Shown: positions 22,308 to 34,243 of the stretch, in pieces
How positions within the stretch are numbered: position 1 is the first letter of the stretch
Layout of the letters: each line of letters opens with the position of its first letter
NCBI GenBank assembly: GCA_014904845.1
Contig: MU119286.1
Location: 124,001 to 188,000, forward strand
Origin: Acephala macrosclerotiorum
Lineage: Eukaryota; Ascomycota; Leotiomycetes; Helotiales; Mollisiaceae
DNA length: 64,000 bases
Direction: 5' to 3'
Made by a program: the position numbers and the translations under genes
The notes under the pieces: generated by a model
Told to the model about the DNA's origin: nothing
The model's database searches: none
What the model saw: only the letters and a program-made list of their open reading frames with translations

Positions 22308-22710
22308 CAGTTTTACAGCATCTTTTACAACCAAGCCCCACAGCAACAGAGAGGATGACCGCTTCCAAAGCCGGTGATGGTTGCTGTTGACGATCACGTG
22401 AAACGCGGGCTATTTGGGTGGGGTATGTTGAATCCAGAAATATTTCTTTCCGACAACACAACTACAACGCCCACGCAGCCTCCAGAGGTGTGTTTGTTTC
22501 CCCAGATACAACGGGCACTACCTCTTCTTCCCTCAACCTCAAACTTCTCATTCCTCTGTTCAAGTGTACTGATCGTCTGCTTCTGCAGTCCGAGAGTCAA
22601 AGAACAAACACCTTCCGCGATACCCTCACTCCGATTCTTAGCCTCGAGCCAAGAACCTGAAAATTCTCACTCTGGGAATCATAAAAGCGCACTACGCCCA
22701 CAGCTCAAGA

Positions 22711-22896
22711 TTGGTAAGACACGCCGCTGCCCTAAAGTCCCTCAAGCTTCGAAACATTCGTCTTTTCATGCCGCGATACCTAGGCGCATGCGAGTCTCCG
22801 ACTTGCCTTGGGTTCGAAGACTTGCTGAAAAGTGAGACGGAATTGGAAGTGTTCGAGTGTTCAACAGCCCCATCCTCCAAGCATCGATTGCGTTAG
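22711..22896 (+). pseudogene. Possible F-box/LRR-like C-terminal relic
   Basis: The 61-codon frame contains HAAALKSLKLRNIRL and LLKSETELEVFECS, which resemble the leucine-rich end of fungal F-box proteins. No F-box or plausible upstream exon is attached. Probably a fragment of a lost paralogue of the neighbour at 20862. Weak evidence. Confidence 0.3.
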
Positions 22897-23061
22897 GGGT
22901 GAGCAGCTGTGGTGGATAGGCTGTCGTATTGGACTAATATGGGGCCCGAAAGGTGAATTATGAATGTCCTTCACCTCGCCGCGCTTTAAGCTTCAGATTT
23001 TTGTTCCACGATGACCTGTGTTATCGGACTACAGGTCATCATAGTGCTATTTGTTATCCAG

Positions 23062-24544
23062 TCACAGCTCATCATGCTTGATCCTCTCATTCACCAAATC
23101 TCTTACCTCATAAGGCAAGTATGCCTGCTCAGGTCCGCCCCAATTTGCTGGCAAGTCAGTCCTCTTGTCCCAGATCGCCGTAGATGGAAGTTCGTCCTTC
23201 AGCTGCTGCTTCACAGCGTCCACTTGATCCATTACTCTCATCAGATTCTCACCCATGACACCATATATTTCTGTGTCGTTCCATCCTCGGGCTAAGAGTT
23301 CCACGATCTTCAGGCTATCAGCCACGAGCCGGGACATTCAAGAGAAAGGAATCGCTTACCAGATTTGGATACTTGCTTGCGTCTTCTAGGCCATGCACAC
23401 CGGCGTACATGCCATCGAAATCCGAAGCTATGCCGACGTGGTTTCTCCCTACGATTGATGCGATGTGCTCAATGTGATCTGCAACCCTAGACACGTTCGC
23501 GGTCTCTGGCGTTGGACCGATGAAGACGGGGTAGAAGACTGAGAGGCTATCGTCATCAGCATGATCTTCTCTCGATTTGAGTTCGTCCACTCACATAATT
23601 CCTGGATTCTTCCCCTCCCCATCACCAATCAGCTTCAAAATCTCATCAGGTACATTCCTCGGATGATCTTGGACTGCTCTCGCACCCGCATGCGTCCACA
23701 CAACCGGAGCCTTCGACAATACAATAGCATCCTTCATCGTCTGATCACTTGTATGGCTCAAATCAACCATAACCCCCAACCTGTTCAACTCCCCCACCAA
23801 CTCCCTTCCGAATTCCGTGAGTCCTGGTCCATGGTTGGAGGCTTCCATAGGTCCACCACCCCCATTACTAGCCGCAAAACTCGAATGACAAGTATGCGTC
23901 AACGTCAAATACTTAACCCCCATCTCAGCAAACAACCTCACCGTACTCAACGAATTCCCAAGAAAATGTGTCCCCTCCATCCCTATCAAACTCGCAATCT
24001 TCCCTGAATAAAAAGCGGATCTGATAGAAGCGGATGAATCTGCGTATACCAAGTGGTCAGGGTGTTGCTCGATCATTCGTTTGATGATGTCGAGAACTTC
24101 TAAAGAATCGCGGAGACCTTCGGTCATGCCCAAAAAGTCGGGACCGTAGGATTGCCCGAGGAAATCGGCGCAGGGGGCCCAGACGGTGAAGAATGCGCCA
24201 CCTAGATGTCCTTCTCTCATCTTTGGGATATCGACATGTCCGGGGAGGGAAGTAGCGAGGTTTGGGAGGACAGAGAGGGGATTGCGGTCCAGCAGGGTGT
24301 TAGCGAGGGGTAAAAGGGGGAGTGTGACGTACCGAGGGGTCGGTGTCACGAGGGATCTTGGGAATTGTGACTTACCTAGTCCACGGATGATTTGAGGGAG
24401 GTCCACGTGTGTATCGATCAATGGGCTTTCGGACATCAGTTTGATTGCTCGTGCGTATAGTTCATCTGTATCGGCATCGGCGAGTGCTACTGGAAGCAAT
24501 TGGCTCAAGGCCAAGGCGGCGACGACGCCAAAGATACTCCTCAT
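23062..24544 (-). CDS. Secreted membrane dipeptidase (peptidase M19)
   Basis: Zinc dipeptidase of the renal-dipeptidase family. ATG 24544 begins a signal peptide (MRSIFGVVAALALSQLLPVALA). Metal-site motifs are in order: DTHVD (HxD), IGMEGTHFL (Glu), LTLTHTCHSS, VMVDLSHTSD (His), VVWTHAGAR (His) and the later GIASDFDGM (Asp). Introns at 23594-23547 (GTGAGT, 48 nt) and 23359-23308 (GTAAGC, 52 nt) are clean and rejoin GIILSVFYP and YPNLIVELLARGWND. A first intron has a strong GTAAGT donor at 24375 and a CTAAC branch point but no AG at the frame-correct acceptor (24289). Because the 87 nt are in frame, retention gives 460 residues versus 431. Divergent from the NLR relic. Confidence 0.88.
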
Positions 24545-25102
24545 CTTGTTGAGTTGAGATGCAATTAAGGTCTCAAAATGTTTTACAGAGAGATGGACGA
24601 GATTTCAGGATCTATATACTTTCACTCAGCCGATTTCCGAGAGTGGGATATGGAGATCCGGTTTTGGAATGATTGGTCCACAAGGCTCGATTTCAGGGTG
24701 AGACTCGGCACTTCATTTCATCCCATTCTTGTTAGATTTTGTCAGTGTTTACTATTGTGGCTCTTTCAAACTCTCGAAGACTTGATCATGTATACATCTG
24801 AAAATTTGAAAAGTAGAGGAGTTCTCTTGTGAGAAGAGTAGAATAGCTGAACCCCTGGTTGAAACGATGATTGGGCGCCTAGCGAGGAGGGCTAACGTAA
24901 GCTTGGAGTTGTAGTAGCGCTGGCACTCTCGTGAGGCAGGCTGTGAAAGCGGGCTGTGTGGCGTGCAACCTCCTCACTTCAACCCAGGCCACGACAGCCT
25001 CCTCAACGAGCTGCTCTCTAGTCTCCCTCTATTCTCATCAGCGTTTCTGAGGCCTCTGATCACCAATAGACACCATTGACCAGTGATGGGCTTATCAGAA
25101 GT
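24545..25102. other. Intergenic between dipeptidase and NLR relic
   Basis: No gene seen. GATCTATATAC near 24610, read on the minus strand, could be the dipeptidase TATA element. Confidence 0.35.
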
Positions 25103-25712
25103 ATGGCTGAAGCACTCGCCGCTCTCGGTCTGGCCTCGAACATTGTGCAATTCGTCTCCTTTGCAAGCGACCTGATATCGAAGAGCCATGACATTTCAAA
25201 GTCTGCAAATGGCAGGTTTGTGGAGAACCTGGAATTGGAAGCAATCACTTCGACCCTTCACAAGCTAAACCACGGCCTGTCGAGACCGGTTGCAACTGGA
25301 GCCTCGTCGTCCCCAGCAGAGAAAGGACTTCAAGAGCTATGCAACGGATGCGAAAATGTTACGGAAGAGCTCTTAGAAGTCGTACAGAGTCTAAAGTCCC
25401 AAGGCCCACATACAGGGTGGAATTCTTTCAGGCGGCTCTCAAGAGCGTCTGGAAAGAGGACCAGATCAAGGCATTGTCGACACGACTCGATCGATACCGG
25501 AATCAGATAGATACAACACTGTTGGTCTCTCTCCGAGAAAATATGGCTTCTCTCCAAGTCCTTTTTGCGGCTAAAAGTCCGACCTACGACCCTCAGAATA
25601 CGTCTATCAAGATGTGCCTTGGCAAACTTCATAGTTCTATCTAGACCATGGAGCAATGGCAGACCGACATCGTCGAGAAATTGTTGTTGAATGGCTGCAA
25701 AACATTAAATCA

Positions 25713-25720
25713 GTTAGATG
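25713..25720. repeat. Left 8-bp target-site duplication of hAT element
   Basis: GTTAGATG directly precedes the left terminal repeat; the right copy GCTAGATG differs by one C/T change. Confidence 0.85.
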
Positions 25721-28574
25721 CAGTGTAGATCACAATATGAAGTAATATATATTGAGTAATATAGAGGGTCGAAATATAATTGCGATATGAAGCTATTTAT
25801 ATCGTATCGTCGAAATATGGAATTGCTATATCATATTTCTTAAGAAATATATTGCCAATATAAATATATTGAGTTAAAAAAAGTCTCAATTTAACTAAAA
25901 TCTGTCAAATCGATCGTTGTAATAATCACTTTCTCAATGAATACTTTTGTCAATTCGTTTAAATCTTCGAGATCGTCGTCTAAAGTCTCTACGATATTTA
26001 ACCACGATTTTAAACACTTAAGGACTTCAATTGTCTCAATTTTAAAACGATTGCGACAATTGGAAATAGTGATTTTTGCGCTTGAAAAAAAACGTTTTAA
26101 ATCAATAGATATAACTGAAATAGAAAACATATTTAAAACTATTTTTAACAACAAAAAGAATCGCTTTTATTGTATCTCTTTAAACTACTATTTGTAGCTA
26201 TTCTTAATACTCGATATTTGTTCTATATTACAATATCGTTCGTATTCGTCGTCGAAAGAAGTATTTTTTTACTCGACGAATTATTCGAGAAATTCGTTTT
26301 TTTATTTCGCTAATTCTACAATAATAATAAAAATCGACGTAATAATCGAAAAATGAGTTTTGTATTTCTTTATTTAAAAATTTTTAATAAATACTTTAAT
26401 AGACTTTATTTATACTAATTTTTAATACTTTTCAAAATATTTCTATTTGCGCGAAAAATATAAAACTAAAACAACGATATAAACAAGCGTTTTATCACTA
26501 AAATCGTAATATTTATCTATTTTCGTTTACTTTAAATTGAACATCGATTTAAAAATAGAATCGTTTTTAAATTGAGTTTTATACTTTTCAAATTAATTGA
26601 GTATATAATCAATACAAAAAAGAACGAAATCGAGAATTGATTACTTAAATTTACAAACTTTAGTACTTATTGAAAACTTTTACAAAAAGTTTTTAACAAT
26701 AGAGATTATAGTTTATTTTTTATCATTCAATCGATCGTTTTCTAATTGTACAATTATATAAATTGTAATAAATTCGTCGATCAAATCGCGCAAATTTTAT
26801 ACTATTTAAATTATCATAAACTATAAATTTCAACGCGTTGTATTGTCTCGAAAAATACGTTGATTCGTTATTTTCAAAAAGTTGTAAAATCGTTATATAC
26901 TTCCAACTAATTAAACTACGAAATTATAGAATTTACTTAAAAACTCTTTCTTTTTCCATTTCTTAATCTCTTTCAATGTAATCGCGTAAACGTTAATAGC
27001 GTTATTTTTTTCGATATTCTCTTTATCAATAACAAATAAAAAAAATTTAACGACGAGATTAATAACGTGTTTTTAACAGCGTATACAATAGTAAATAAAA
27101 TCATATAACAATCGAAATTCGCGTCGAAAAATACTAAAAAAATGTAATATAAAAATATTATTATCTCTCGCGTTATCTATTGTAAAATAACTAAAATTTT
27201 TCTCGATATTATATTCTTTAATAACTTTTAATACTAGTTTCAATATATTCTCTTTATTATATTCTCTAATCAATTTTCTCATCTCCAAAATCAAATTTTT
27301 AAGTATACCAATTTCATCGATAAATTGTATTATAATATCAAAAATCGCGATCAAATTAAAAAAAATCCAAAAATCGTAAAAAATATAAATCTTCGTTTTT
27401 ACTTTGTCTAATGTAACCTTAATCAGAATCTCTTTTAAACTCTTGTACTACCAAAGGATCTATTTGCGAACTTGTAAATAATTCTTTACTAAAAACTTTT
27501 TCGCGTCTTTATTAAAATACTTTAAAAAGACTCGAAATTCGTTACTTTCAACTAATCGAAAAAATAGATTATTAGAGACTAAATATCGTACTTACAATAC
27601 TTTTAATACGTTCTACTTTATCGTCTCTATATTGTATCGTCGTCGTTTTTAAAAAACAATTACTATTTAAATAATAACTTTCTCAAATGAAATTTGTACG
27701 TTCTAAACTTTAGCGTTGCATTTGAATCCAATTTCTAAATAATAAAAATCGACGAGATAATTTACTAAACTACTATTACTACCTAAGATTTTATATCATT
27801 TCAAGTAATAACGATAACGCTATTCCTCGCGATCAAAATCATCATAATATCGTATCTACTTATTCTCATCTGGCATATGACTAAAGATCCATGATATTCG
27901 TACTTTTAACTTCGCAAAAAAGTCCTCTAGCGCTAAACTAAAAGCAGCAGTAAATGATTCTAGCGCTAAACTAAAGAAAGTAGCGACAGTACTAATATCA
28001 CTAGAATTTCCTTCAAGTACTACTAATCGATTAACAACAATTCTAGCGAATGCGAAAATTTTTTGTTTCTTTCTAAGCGGCATTTTAATGATTTTCAATA
28101 ATTATATAGAAATTTAAATACTCAAAACTAAATAATCAATTATTTATAGTATGCATTAACATAATAAAAACTTATCAAAAATTAAAAAATAGTAATATTT
28201 CAACAATTAATAACTCTATAACGCAACGTCCAAAAATTACGATTCTTAATTTGTTGAACTCTTAAAACTTAAAAAAATCGATTTAATTACTATTTCTAAA
28301 GTTTACGACATTGTATTGTAATAATAAATTAAAGTTTATTCATTTTCCTATTTTGTTACACGATATTTGCTTTAAGCGAAACTAATAAAATACGCACTCA
28401 CTCTCTTCCATCACTGCTCCTACCCAATATAGAAATATCAGAAATATAAAAACTTCAATTTTATATTGGCAATATGAAACTAAGCCATATCATATTTCAG
28501 AAATACGGACTTTCTCATATCATATTTATCTATCATAATAAATAAAATATATCGCCATATTGTGACCCACACTG
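25721..28574 (-). mobile_element. hAT-superfamily DNA transposon, RIP-like decay
   Basis: A complete 2,854-bp element. The left end CAGTGTAGATCACAATATG and right end (reverse complement CAGTGTGGGTCACAATATG) are terminal inverted repeats with two A/G differences in 19 bases. They are flanked by 8-bp duplications, the hAT hallmark. Subterminal ATATTGGCAATAT-type sequences recur in inverted orientation near 25850 and 28463. The interior is extremely AT-rich, with CpG retained and CpA apparently scarce, the Neurospora-type RIP pattern. Transposase relics lie on the minus strand. Inserted in the NLR gene in opposite orientation. Confidence 0.9.
25891..28083 (-). pseudogene. hAT transposase relic
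   Basis: A probable start (MPLRKKQK) lies at 28083, followed by a segment ending RISWIFSHMPDENK. A middle segment (27354-27073) contains FSYFTIDNARDNNIFILHFF, matching the hAT catalytic-region TxDNAxxND pattern. The C-terminal segment (26154-25891) has ISIDLKRFFSSAKITIS and ETIEVLKCLKSWL, the hAT dimerisation domain (usual form with ERVFSxA). Frames between are closed by many stops. Family assignment from the dimerisation motif plus the ends is strong; no activity is possible. Confidence 0.85.
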
Positions 28575-28582
28575 GCTAGATG
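28575..28582. repeat. Right 8-bp target-site duplication of hAT element
   Basis: GCTAGATG follows the right terminal repeat; matches GTTAGATG at 25713 except one C/T. Confidence 0.85.
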
Positions 28583-30900
28583 TAGACACCTTGTCTACCC
28601 AGCTATCTTCTAATGCGGAGCAACAAAGAGACGAGACCATGAAGATCAGAATACTCGAGGGCATACGCTACTCTAGCATGCAGGATAGATTCGGCCGTAT
28701 ACCGGCAGCCTACAGAAAGACGTTCGATTGGATTTTCAGTAAAGATGACACCGGTGTGGATGTACCTAAGTCTACTATCAACGAAGAGGAACTCGAAAAT
28801 GTCTCGGACGGTGAACATGATCCTCGATGGGATAATTTCGTTCGTTGGTTGCGTAGCGATGATGATCTATACTGGATCACTGGAAAGCCTGGGTCCGGAA
28901 AGTCAACCCTTGTGAAATACTTGCATGCCGACCCCCGAACATGCGAGCACTTGCAGTCATGGAGAGGGGCGTCCGAGCTGATTATTGCTGGCTTCTTCTT
29001 TTGGAACTCTGGGGCGGCAATGCAAATGTCGGAGAGAGGATTGATTCAAACTCTTCTATATCAGGCAATAAATGACCGGCCAGAGCTTATTCCAACGCTA
29101 CTTCCGGACAGGTGGAGATACAGCCAGCTATTTGGAAATGATCTTCGTCCATGGGTACTTTCTGAGCTCAGTCAGGCCCTGGAGACGTTGGTATCGGACT
29201 GCTCGAGACGCTTTTTCTTCTTCGTTGACGGAGTGGACGAGTTTGAAGGCGGTGGGATGAAGCTTGCAAGTTTTCTCCTCACTTTTGCTTCAAGACAGAA
29301 TGTCAAAATGTGCGTAGCTAGCCGACCCTAGCTTGTCTTCGAGGACGCCTTCAAGCACCGCCCATCCCTCCGCCTAGAAGACTTGACTGCTCCAGACATC
29401 AAAGTTTTCGTCCTGGACAATCTGTCTAAGAGCGACAATTTTGCTCATCTTCAACGACTGAAGCAAAAGGAAGCCAACCATTTGGTTCTCGAAATCACAG
29501 AAAAGGCACAAGGCGTGTTTTTCTGGGTGCATCTTGTTGTCCAGTCATTATTGGAAGGCATGAGAAATGGAGATAGTCTGGCCGACTTACAAGACAGATT
29601 GTTGTCTCTGCCTTCCGACCTCGAAGAGCTTTTCAAGAAAATATTGAGTTGCATTGATCAAAGATATTTAAAGCATGCGTCACGATTCTTTCAGCTCGTT
29701 CGCACAGCTTCAGAACCATTGTCCTTGCTTACATTTTCATATGCCGAGGAAGGTATCGACGTCGCCATGTGTACCGAAATCAAAATTTTACATCTCGAGG
29801 AAAGACCGGAAGAGAAACTCTCAGAGAGACTTGCAGAGAGAATGTTTCGAGCGGAATTGATGAGAAGGCGTGTGAACAGTCGATCTAAAGGTCTTCTGGA
29901 AGCTCCTGACTTTAAAAATCAAGGCTACAAGGCGACCGTGCAATACTTCCACAGGACTGTGAAGGACTTCTTGACTCAAAATAGGACTGGAGATCTCCTC
30001 CAGTCTTGGCTATCAGACCCATTTGATGCCGATTTACAAATTTGTGCCGGCTATATGGTTGATGTGAAGAGCATCGATATCACGCACTGGATCGATCAAA
30101 ATTTTGCATTCTTTACCGAAACTAGATCTCAAGGAGACTGGAGGGCTCCAAAATCCGGATCAAGTTCGCGTAGAACAGGTATTCTTCTCCCGCCGACCTT
30201 CGGAAATAGTCCAGTGGGGAAAATATCGGTCGATGACTTTTGGGTACCATTCAAACATTGCATAAACTACGCACTTCGGGTTGAAGGTAGACAAAGAGAT
30301 CTCCATATCGCAATTCTGAACGAGATGGAGAGGATTGGATGAGACTTCTTCGAGACTAGGGATGGTCGTCAAACGTGGCTTGGTCGTTCTCAGTGGCCTT
30401 CAACTAATATGCCATTCCTCCTCGACTATGCTGCTCGGTATCCACTTTACGCCTGGACCGCGCGTCGTTTGAAATATCTAGAGGAGAACGAGCTACAACT
30501 TATTGGTCATCAATTATTGCTTGGAGCGGCATGCCGGCAAGATCTTCGGATGGTCAAGCTTTTGCTCGAACACAAGGTTGATCCAAACTTTCGGGTCAGT
30601 GGCGAGACGACTTGGTACTATATACTCAGCAAAGCCAGCGCGAATGACCACCAAACAACCCAAACCCAATGGTCAGCGATAATAGGAGCGTTGCCCGACC
30701 ATGGCGCTGACACGAGCATCAAAGTAGACATATTCGCACAGGGCAAAGGATCGCTTGGAGAGATCATCAAGGACAATGCTCAATGGTGGACTCGAGAGCC
30801 TGCCGATACAGAAAGACTTATAAGGTTGGTGGGCACCGCGCAGAAGCAAGACAAAGTATCTCGCTGGCGACCTGATAAACGAAAGAGTGTTTTGAAGTAG

Positions 30901-32716
30901 TTTGAGAAGACGGTGTAATACATACTGATGTGGATTACCTCTCCTCGGACTTTCTACAGCTTGGCTCGAGCTAGGCGAAGTTGACACTCCAGCTTTATAA
31001 TAAAGGGACGTATTTAAACTCGCTGTAGTCCTAGAGAATCTGGGGAGGTTTTGCTACGTATATAGGCCAGAGAGAAGAACTTCAAAGGCAACACACAAAG
31101 AAGAGAGTCAACCCCGGACAACCCCACGATCCAACATTGGCTTGAGATATAAAATCATGCCATCGAACTAAAAAAAACATCGAGCAAGAGACAACTCAAA
31201 GTGCCATAGGACCGCAATTCAAATTTCAATGGCGCCTACTACCACCATAGCCACTTCTATAACCGCAGCCTGGGTTAACATTTTGACCTTGAGCAAAATC
31301 TAGCATTGTTTGGATATCTCTGGAAATTAACCTGTGACGCATGTCGCCTGGAAAGAAAAAACTCAAAATATTGCCTTCATTTTTATGCTTGAGAATTGGG
31401 ATTATATGCTATGAGCGAGGACAATTTAATTTAATAACGTTTCTGAGAACAGTATACACCTATCAGTTGGATGGAAGTGATGTTCCCATGTCTTCAACGA
31501 CTAGATATGACTTGTTCAAGCTTCAATGTTTGCTCTTCGCAGCCCAACTCAAGCCTAGGCTATATCTCCCCACTCCAAGCGTGAATGAACAGATTATTTT
31601 GTACAGGAGCAAAAGAAAACATTCCCAACAGAGGGGAGGAAGAGCTCGAGTGAGATGGCACGAAGTGATGTCTCTTTAATCCCATCGGATGCCCGTCAAA
31701 TGTGCTTCCAATGCTCATCTGTTGTCTATTAATATGTACCTAACGTCTGAGGTCTGATGTCTATAGGTAGACAAAAGGTATCAGCCTCCTAAGTACCAAA
31801 ATCTGATCACGTCTAAATAAAAGACATCAGCCACTCGAGCACCAAAAGTTAGCCGAACCCTACCACGCGCGAGTCCCTTATATATTTAAATAAGCAAAAG
31901 AGCTCCACCAATCAGAACGCAGAGACAAAGCCCCTCTACAATCTACATTTCAGCACTTTCTCACGGGTACCCAGCTAACTTGAGCAGAGCCGTGGTTTAG
32001 CATCCGTTCGAAAGCGACATTTTCCCTTTGTAGCAGTAATGGTATGGTATCTTGTAATATTAGATGTTGCTAACCATTCAAGTGCTGCACCTTGTTAGGG
32101 GACGAGCAAGAGTCCCCGCTGCCAACAGTGAGTAATATATTCTCGCCGTCATAGCACAGTCACGTTGTCTCTGCGTTCAAACACTTTTTTTTTGTTTCTA
32201 TTTTTGTTTGGTCCTAGTCTTGATAGACACCAGATAGCTATCCAAGACTCGATTGCTAGCACGAAAGCGAATCGTTCAAGTAGACAGCCTCAACAAACAC
32301 TTTTGCCGAACCCCTTTTCCAGAAACCAGGCAGATATCACGTGCACTGAAAGAGATAATTGATGTGTGCAACCTTCCGGATATGTTTCATTTTCTGAATG
32401 TCCCCGAAATCCCGGTACATTTCAACAACTGTATACCATACAACAACTGTCAAATTCTGTTTTTTTAGTAGTCGTGGACGAAAATCTCCAAACAAGTCAA
32501 TTCAGCCTATACCCCCACCATCGAGCCCCACAAACATGTAACTCCGAATTGAGCCTCAACAAGAGCTGAAAAAGGAAATAATCTAAGTGAGTATCTGACC
32601 AACCAAGAAGTAATCTCGGAACAACTTGACCCTTTCGATAAAACAAAATGTACAAAAGTCAAGGCCCCACCACCAGATCTCTTTCTTGGCTTCCGGAATC
32701 TTGATCACTTGTCAAG
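30901..32716. other. Gene-poor stretch
   Basis: About 1.8 kb with no supported gene. A 38-codon minus-strand frame from an ATG at about 31342 to about 31229 ends in a Gly/Arg/Tyr-rich tail (GCGYRSGYGGSRRH) after a helix-like segment. It could be a terminal exon or chance. The rest is AT-rich. Confidence 0.4.
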
Positions 32717-34099
32717 ATGTTGTCTCTTCAATTGCTCATCCTCAGTGTATTCGGGTCGTTATGGTAGTCGATATCTGTGTTCGGAGCTGTCATGCCATCC
32801 GCACTCGAAGATCGCCAAACAGCGGATTACCACCGGGTTGACCCTTGGACAGCAATGCCGCAACTCGTAGAACAGAGCAATCTTCCACCATCCCCATTCG
32901 TACACCTCCCATTCCCTTAACTTTCCCTCCCCAAAATAATAATTAACATCTCTGCAGAAAGGAGGGTCTTCCATCTTCACAGATCAACCCTCCGCCAAAA
33001 ATTCCACATCTCCATCCCCGCAACCTGAATCCGCATCCAACTCTCCAACACATTCGGTGGGTCCTACCTCCCAATAACAGCCGCCTCCCCCACTCTCCCC
33101 GTAGGCGACAATTGCGGATCCGGCGACATTACCACCTCTTCTCTCGCTGGTATAACTTTCTCCAGCTCCCCCGGTGTCTTGATACCGAAAGGGAAGACGG
33201 TTTATACAGATCCGGTTGATTTTGCGGTGAAAGAGCAGAGTATGTTGAATTTGAGCATTTATTCGGAGAAGGGACAGAATGGGGGTTCCATTACAGGGCA
33301 TCCGGGGAGTAGGACGAGTAGCTGCATGGTGAGCAGGGGTAAGGTCAATTCGAGTAGTGTTGCGGGCGCGAGTGTGAAACATTGGTATTTTGCGACGAGT
33401 GTGGAGGCTTGGGCGCTAAAGAATGCGAGGGCATGGATTATTTTAGGGGATAGTATTACGGATGGGAGGGGGAGTACCGATGATGCGAATAATCGGCGAG
33501 TGAGCTGGATTCCGAAGGGGCGAAGCGAATGCTAAAGTTGGTGGATGACCGGACTTGGTCCTCACGAAGATGCAGAAAGGAGGAGTGACGAACGTGGGTA
33601 TGAACAACCAAGCAGCAGGAGGAAACACTGTCTTGACATGTGGCCTTGGACCACACTGATGACGCGATACGATCGTGATGCGATCCAGCAATCCGGAGTG
33701 AAGTACGTGATGATTTTCGAAGGGGTGAACGACATCGGTGGAGGAGGAACCTCCGGCACCCAAACGCAAATCGGGAACAACCTCATTTCAGCCTTCAAGA
33801 CCATTGCTGCTGATTGCAAGAAGGCGGGCATCGCAGTGTTTGCGGCGACTATCACGCCCTTTGGACGATCGGGACAAGCATACTCGAATCCAACGAGAGA
33901 AGCGACGAGAGTGAAGGTCGATGCTTGGGTCATGACCAGTGGAACGTTCGATGCTGTTGTGGATTTCAGCAAGATCATTGGTGATGCTGCGACACCAAGC
34001 CAATTGGCCAGCCAGTATAACTCTGGAGACCATTTCCATCCAAATGCTGCTGGGTATCAGGCAATTACGGATGCAATTCCGATTGACATCTTCACCTAA
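32717..34099 (+). pseudogene. GDSL/SGNH-family secreted esterase, apparently broken
   Basis: Resembles fungal secreted GDSL-like acylhydrolases. Recognisable blocks in order: WTAMPQLVEQSNLPP, STLRQKFHISIPAT, LSNTFGG, GHPGSRTSS, the nucleophile block IILGDSITDGRGS (33440-33480), NQAAGGNTVLTCGLGP (block III Asn, partly in another frame), FEGVNDIGG and the catalytic Asp/His block SGDHFHPNAAGYQ. A signal-like start MLSLQLLILSVFGSL lies at 32717. Lesions: TAG at 32765, TGA at 33026, no frame-compatible GT-AG pair for the first intron, and a one-base frame change near 33655. Sequencing errors could explain one of these but hardly all. About 450 codons in total, normal for the family. Confidence 0.7.
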
Positions 34100-34243
34100 T
34101 TCGCTGGAAATACTACTTGAATGATGTAAACCTTGATACCGGAAAGCTGACGGGCGTAGGTTGAGGTGGGGGAGGGGTTGTCATGTATATATGTATATAA
34201 ATACACAAATGGAAAGACCGAGTACATTGGACAGCAAATGTCA

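Larger units (their letters stand above)
25103..30900 (+). pseudogene. NLR-type STAND NTPase (NACHT, ankyrin-like end), disrupted by hAT element
   Basis: Fungal NOD-like receptor relic. The N-terminus (MAEALAALGLASNIVQFVSF at 25103) is the helical N-terminal domain common on fungal STAND proteins. After a one-base frameshift near 25431, an in-frame TAG at 25642 and a 2.85-kb transposon (25721-28574), the gene continues. Walker A GKPGSGKST lies near 28880 and Walker B FFFFVDGVDEF near 29210. A Trp-to-stop change follows in ASRP-stop-LVFEDAF (29329), then an in-frame TGA (30340). The 3' part (30500-30570) holds one ankyrin-like unit, GAACRQDLRMVKLLLEHKVDPN. The frame is otherwise open from 28591 to 30900, so decay is fairly recent. 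Such receptors detect non-self and trigger cell death. This copy is not functional. Confidence 0.85.
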
